DNA of 64,000 nucleotides, from positions 2,603,501 to 2,667,500 of the forward strand of contig NW_024104532.1 of NCBI RefSeq assembly GCF_003945595.2, written 5' to 3'. Every line of letters starts with the position of its first letter. Within the stretch, counting starts at the first letter, position 1. The stretch comes from Pipra filicauda (Eukaryota > Chordata > Aves > Passeriformes > Pipridae). Below the pieces are notes generated by a model. The model made no database searches, was not told where the DNA came from, and worked only from the letters and a program-made list of their open reading frames with translations. Of this stretch, positions 59,101 to 64,000 are shown in pieces. A program made the position numbers and the translations under genes.

Positions 59101-60066
59101 CTGCTGGCACTGCAGGTGCCACCAGACTCCAAGGAGTCCCTGCCACCCTACTACCTCCAGCCAACTGGAAGGCAGAGCTGAGCACGTCCAGGGAGCACAC
59201 AAAGAGGTACAAGAAGCCAAACATCAGGGGCACCTTGAGAAGGGAGACACAGATGGACTGGACCCTGGCCCAGCACCCGAGCTCTGTGGAAGACAAGAGA
59301 GAATGTTAAATGCCTGCTGTGGCATGACCCTGGCTCCCTGGGCTCCCACAGCCCTACACCATCCTCCTGGCCCCGGCAGCACAGGGCTCATCCCCAGCTA
59401 TGCCACCACTCCCTGGGTCCCCTCCATCTCCTCTCACCCTGGAGTGCCTTGTGCCAATTGCTTCCATTGTCCCTCAGCTCTTCCTACGTCACCCCAGAGA
59501 GCTGAGCGTTGCCCCACACTCCTCTCCCCATCCTGGCACCCCACACTCCTGGTACTCCAAGCTCCCCTGGGTGTCTCCAGCAGGTCTCTGGAGTGTTCCC
59601 CAACCGAGGCGCTCTATGCCCACCACTCACAGGGTCTCACCTGGCTTCTGCAGCTCGTCCAAGCCCAGCCGGGGCCCCTGCCAGGGCAGCACATCCAGCT
59701 CGTAGCGCTCCCTGCCCTCGCGCAGGCGCCCCGGGGAGCCGGGGCAGGGGAAGCCATGGTCAGGGCAGGGCACAGGACCAACGGTGAAGGGGCAGGTGTG
59801 GGCACCCGGCAGTCGATGCAGAGCTGGGAAGAGGGGTCACCCACGTTACAGCCCCGTCCTTGTGGTGACCCCCCTGCAGCACTGCCTGGGCCAGGATCTG
59901 GCCAGAAGCAGAGCTGAGCCTGGTGAGGTGAGGAAGAGGAGGAGGAAGGCTGGGGGCACCTACCTTGGGGGCTGGGGCAGTAGGCAAACTGGGGCCCATG
60001 AACCACCCTTCCTCCCCGCACTGGGCAGTGGGGCAGGACCGGGCTCTCCCTCCGGTAGGGCAGCAT
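56113..60066 (-). CDS. SLC34A1: SLC34A1 (sodium-phosphate cotransporter NaPi-IIa), complete
   Basis: Electrogenic Na/phosphate symporter of the renal proximal-tubule brush border. Coding exons on -: 60066-59964, 59823-59641, 59283-59155, 59076-58933, 58825-58714, 58623-58428, 58228-58133, 58020-57921, 57689-57522, 57180-57064, 56897-56773, 56667-56113. The sum is 2028 nt, 675 aa. The N-terminus [12 protein letters not shown] resembles mammalian NaPi-IIa (PVRGG, FAY, PSPQ). Both inverted-repeat signatures are present, [10 protein letters not shown] and [10 protein letters not shown], each followed by [10 protein letters not shown] or [10 protein letters not shown]. The large extracellular loop (58228-57689) holds N-glycosylation sequons (NRS, NCT, NVT) and paired Cys. 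The C-terminus ATRL is the PDZ ligand typical of IIa; the Cys cluster expected in IIb is absent. The ATG lies just inside exon 2, which starts at 60071. Confidence 0.95.
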
Positions 60067-60281
60067 CACTCCTGTTGAGGCTGAACAGAAGTGGCCGCGC
60101 GTCACCATGGCTGTGCTACACTGACTGCCACATCCCCCCGAATCCCTGAAGTACTGGCACCACTGAGGAGCACCATTCCATCACTCAATGGTCCCTTGGG
60201 CCACCAGCCACTGCTGTACCACCCCAGCGATCTCCCTGGGGACACGGGAAGGGGACTCCTCCTGCCCAGGGCCCAGCTCAC

Positions 60282-60480
60282 CTGAGGCTGGTTGGGCACT
60301 CAGGGCAGAGCCGTGTCCACATGCCGCATCCACGCGTCCCTCCAGCGAAGTGGCCTGTGGGGCACCACGGCCCTTTATACACACGCCAAGAGCAAAGTCT
60401 AAGGAGCCCCGTGTTGCCCCTCGCCTCCGCTCGATGCTCACCTCCTCCCCAGAAATTCCTGTAGTTAATGGGTAACCCGT
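60282..60480 (-). promoter_or_regulatory. SLC34A1: SLC34A1 promoter and non-coding first exon
   Basis: On the - strand TATAAA (from + 60379-60374, in GTATAAAGG) predicts a start near 60345. A GTGAGC donor after 60282 ends a short non-coding exon that would splice to 60071. About 85 nt upstream of the TATA, 60464-60476 reads GTTAATGGGTAAC, close to the HNF1 consensus GTTAATNATTAAC, as expected for a kidney gene. Factor binding is inferred. Confidence 0.6.
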
Positions 60481-60489
60481 CCGCATCCC

Positions 60490-61800
60490 ACGTCTGCTGC
60501 GGCCCTGGAGCGGGATGGGGCACGCGGCCCTGGGGTACCCGGCACTTCTTGCCTCGCCTGCCCGAAGCCTGGGCGAGTGGCAGCTGCTGCAGTGAGGAGC
60601 AAACCTGGGGCAGTGCTGGAGCCCAGTGCCCGAGGGGTGATGCCGGAGCACCCTCAGCTCTCCGTCTTTTGGTGCCAGGTGCTTCATCCGCTGCATGAGA
60701 GCAGGAGGAGGAGAAGGGCTTGGTGCTAGTGCTGCCAGGGCATCCCAAACCAGAGTTGAGCCCAGCATGCATCCACCATCCTCAGAGCCATCTGAGCATC
60801 AGCCCAGCGCAGGACGTCCTCACCCCCAGGGCACTGGTGGTGTGTGACGTCAACACCAGAACGATCCGTGTCCTGTCACTGGTGTGATGGTGGCACGCAG
60901 CCTGGCTCAGCCCGGCAGCACTGCGAGGGCAGAGCATCTTCCTGGCATGTCTGATGCCAGGGTGGGCAGGAGCGGAGCGACACCACCACTGCCTTCACCA
61001 CCTCCTCGACGCTGTTTATGATTACCTGCTGCTTATGCACCTCCAGCCAAGTTTCCATCCACCCACAGAACACCCAGCTGGCTCATGTCCACATCTGTCT
61101 GCAGGAGAGACAGGGGACAAATGCCCCTCCAGCCCCAGTGCCTGTGGCAGTAGGCACAGAGAGACTGCATGGCTGCCACATCCCATTTCCCCAGGATCAG
61201 GCACTCCCAGGACCCATTGCCATGGATGAGCCAGGTGCAATTGTATGAAAGCAGCAAGGGAAGATTCCTTGAGTACTCCAGGGCACTCAGGGACAGGCTG
61301 GGGACATTCCTGCCATTCCTGGAGCATCACTGAACCTCCTCCACTGAGTCACAGGCTGATAGAGCTGAATGCCCAGGAAGAGCCACAGCAGGGGACATGT
61401 CCTGCCTCTTCAGGGCCTGGGGACCCTTCTGCTCAGGGGGTGCAGCCAGTGGGCAGAAGGCTGGTGTCCGCACTTGCCCCATGCCCGGGGGCTCTTGGCC
61501 AGCTGCCCCCACAATCATTAACCTGGTGAGGCCCTGGCAGCTCTGGCTGTCACTTATTGACAGGGTTGAGGCTGAAGTCCTTGGTCGTGCCGGCCCTACA
61601 GCTTCCCCTACTCCGTCAGCAGTGCTGGGAAAACAAGCTCCTGGCACTGCCCCTTGCTGCCAATCTAGGTGGCACTGAAGTTGAGGGCTGGCCCAAGCTC
61701 TGCCCTGGTCCCAGGAGGGTTCTGTGGGGTACAGGAAGGTTAGAGGGACAGTGCTGCTGGGAAAAGCATCATCTGGCCTTAGCCACAGAGGAAGGAAAGG
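60490..61800. other. intergenic SLC34A1-RGS14
   Basis: No exon, RNA gene or repeat recognised. The region just upstream of the SLC34A1 TATA box may contain further regulatory elements. Confidence 0.45.
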
Positions 61801-61822
61801 AACGCACATCCAGGCAATGCTC

Positions 61823-61828
61823 TTTATT
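61823..61828 (-). terminator. RGS14: likely RGS14 polyadenylation signal
   Basis: AATAAA on the - strand, about 1.33 kb beyond the RGS14 stop codon. It is the first canonical signal I find on that strand, implying a 3' UTR of about 1.35 kb. Confidence 0.55.
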
Positions 61829-63155
61829 TCCCCCGGTTTCACGCCACAGACAGAACTAAGCAGCACCACGGAGACACAGGGGGGCTCTGACTGGGGCTGT
61901 GGGACCACAGCTGGCTGTGGCACCATGGGGCTGGGTGGCCTTGCCCCCATCCCTGGGCAAGCCTGGGAGCCCTGGACCACCCCTCTGCCTCTGGCCAGAC
62001 AGTGGTGATGGAGCGGTTACCGAAGGCACAGCCAGGAAGGGCCCTGGCACACACAGATGCTGGGGGGATCTCCTGGCTGCTGTTGGGGGGTTGTCTCTAT
62101 TGCAGACTGTGTCTGAGATCACTGGGGACACCAGGCTGCTGGGCATGGGGACCTGCAGGACTGGCAGAGCCGGGCTCAAGGCTACAGCCCAGCACATCTG
62201 TTGGCAAGAATGACAGGATGGGCACATGCTGGTCACCTGCACACCAGACTGAGGTGCTCAGCACCCAGGGGTGCTGCATTCCTCAGACACCAGGCAGACC
62301 TGTCCCTGAGGCTGAGCACCCTCAGTCCCAGCTGGGATGGGGCAGGGGGTCTATGGGGATTTGCTCCTGTAGGTTGCTTCAGCAGCCACCCACATAGGGT
62401 CTCTGGCGGGGAGGAGCGAGGCTTTTTTGGCACAACCTTCTGGCTCTGCCTCTGTCTGCCCAGGGCAGGAACCATGTGCCCTCCTCCACAGCAGAGCTAC
62501 TGTGGCAGGATCAGGCCACACTCAGGCAATGCAGACAGTATCGACCTGCCCAGGGCACAGGCTGGCAGGGCCATGCTCACCCTCCCCCAGAAGGGTGGAC
62601 CCATGCATGAAAGGGACAGCCCTGTTTCCACAGGGCCAGGGACTGGATCTGACTCTCAGCTCCAGGCATATGTCATCCTGACCCTGCCTGCTTCTGAACC
62701 AGAGTTCAGGGCTGGAGCCTGCCTTGAAACCCCACTCACCTTCTCTATCCTACACACCCTTAAGCTGGAAGGGTGCTTTCCCCACCCAAATGGTGAGTGG
62801 GGCTGTGGCAGCCCGGCACAGGCAGGATGTGCTGGGTAGGCAGCTCTGCCACAGGCAGAGGCACTGGGCAGGATAGTGCCAGGCATGCACAAGATGTTGC
62901 AAAGTGCTTTGCAACAGGGGTTCAAACTATGTACAGGACTCCCTTGACGTGCACCAGGATGCGACCCCACGGAGGGGCATGGCAGCTGCTCAGCCACTCA
63001 CAGCGACACGACACGACAGTTTGGGACAGGACGTGGATGAATCTGTGGTCCAGGCAGTGTCGGCGGTGCAGGGCAGGGGCCGGTCAGACCCCATGTTGAA
63101 CCCTGGCATGGCCTGGGGGTACTACACATCAGGTGGGGATGTGCAGCAGGACTCG

Positions 63156-64000
63156 TCAGAACTTGTGGTCGAATGAAGGCTGAGCCAGTGCAGGCTCTGC
63201 AGGCTGGGGATGGCTGCTTCCCTCAGAGCCTGGGTGGGCAGCACAGGGTTGATTTGACCCTTCACAGGCACTGTCATCCTGCACGGGCAGCTGGAGGAAG
63301 TCAGGCAGGACCAGGTCCTCCTTGGAGAGCAGCCCACGCTGGTCGTTGGCCCGGCAGCTCTGGGCACGGTTCAGTAGCTCCACCAGCCCTGAGGAAATGC
63401 AGGTCATGCACCTGAGCCCAGCACTGGGGGTTTGTCCTAACACCTCGGCTGCCCTCTCCACCTGATATGACCCTGAACATGTCCCAGGCACAGCACCTGC
63501 ACCTTTTCCCTGCTCCATGCCAGCACCCATGGGACCCTGCACCCATCCCCAGCACACCATGAGCCCTGCATCCCTCACCCTGTGTTTTGCCCCAGCCCCT
63601 CAGGTTTCAGACATGCCAGGACTCACCTTCCAGGTCATACGTGCGGCGGTTGAGGTTCATGGTGGCTGAAGACCGTGGCCGGGAGAAGGAGGAGGGCATC
63701 TCCCACCGTGTGTCGGGCTCTGCTCCTGTTGGGCTTCCCTCCTGCCATGAGCAGCCCAGGTCTCAGCCATGGGGCAAGGAGGTGGCACTCCCCCCATCTC
63801 ACATTCCAATTGCCTTCCCACAGCCTGGCTCCCACCTCAGCACCTGCTGCCCAGCCCCGCAGCATGTGCCAGGGCCCACCTTCCCCACGGACCACAGCAG
63901 CAGCTGTGTGGGCATCTCTGGACCAGGGTTGGTGAGATCTTAAGCTCACCTCACTTCGGAGCGGAGAAGGGGCAGCTGCAGCCTCTGCGCTCTCCATCAC
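63156..64000 (-). CDS. RGS14: RGS14, C-terminal exons (gene continues beyond window)
   Basis: RGS14 is an R12-family regulator that accelerates Gi GTPase activity and, through its GoLoco motif, binds Gi-GDP. Exons on - within the window: 64000-63950 (partial; ends APSPLRSE), 63741-63627 ([11 protein letters not shown]) and 63388-63156 (stop TGA). The GoLoco motif spans the last junction: [15 protein letters not shown] followed by the essential [21 protein letters not shown] then matches the mammalian C-terminus. The RGS box and the two Ras-binding domains lie beyond the right edge. Frames agree at both junctions. Confidence 0.93.

Overview
The window is vertebrate nuclear DNA, most likely from a bird. 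It is GC-rich, has short introns and contains six recognisable genes in the order PDLIM7(+), DBN1(+), PRR7(-), GRK6(-), ADRA2-type receptor(-), SLC34A1(-), RGS14(-, 3' end only), counting RGS14 as the seventh, partial gene. From memory of gene order, this is the inverted equivalent of the human 5q35 block RGS14-SLC34A1-(PFN3-F12)-GRK6-PRR7-DBN1-PDLIM7. Three things point to a bird: compact microchromosome-like genes, drebrin lengths matching those I recall for chicken, and an alpha-2 adrenergic receptor gene (ADRA2D-like) in the place where mammals have F12/PFN3. The species is not determined.

Layout. 1-14.5 kb: PDLIM7 (Enigma/LMP) from the second half of the PDZ domain to the third LIM domain. 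Its linker exons are amplified into an in-frame five-copy tandem array (4.8-10.9 kb). 14.5-16.8 kb: intergenic. 16.9-28.3 kb: complete DBN1 (drebrin) with CpG-island promoter, a neuronal drebrin-A cassette exon and several intronic minisatellites. 28.4-31.9 kb: PRR7, converging tail-to-tail with DBN1. 34.6-50.6 kb: complete GRK6 in 16 coding exons. 50.5-50.9 kb: a divergent NF-Y/TATA promoter with a very short polyadenylated unit of unknown identity. 53.9-55.1 kb: single-exon ADRA2-type GPCR. 56.0-60.4 kb: complete SLC34A1 (NaPi-IIa) with a TATA promoter. 61.8-64.0 kb: last three exons of RGS14, including the GoLoco motif.

Functionally the block mixes actin and cytoskeletal scaffolds (PDLIM7, DBN1), a postsynaptic/T-cell membrane adaptor (PRR7), GPCR signalling (GRK6, ADRA2D-like, RGS14) and renal phosphate transport (SLC34A1). 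The linkage of an ADRA2 gene with a GRK and an R12-type RGS mirrors the ADRA2C-GRK4-RGS12 neighbourhood of human 4p16, as expected from the vertebrate genome duplications.

The most unusual feature is the PDLIM7 array. Exon A (155 nt) and exon B (37 nt) are repeated five times; each pair is exactly 64 codons and all phases match. A 39-nt candidate exon C is intact in three of four inter-unit positions, and a 27-codon candidate alternative terminal exon keeps its stop in three of four. Exon coordinates below were set by hand from splice consensus, phase and remembered homologous proteins; no alignment was run.
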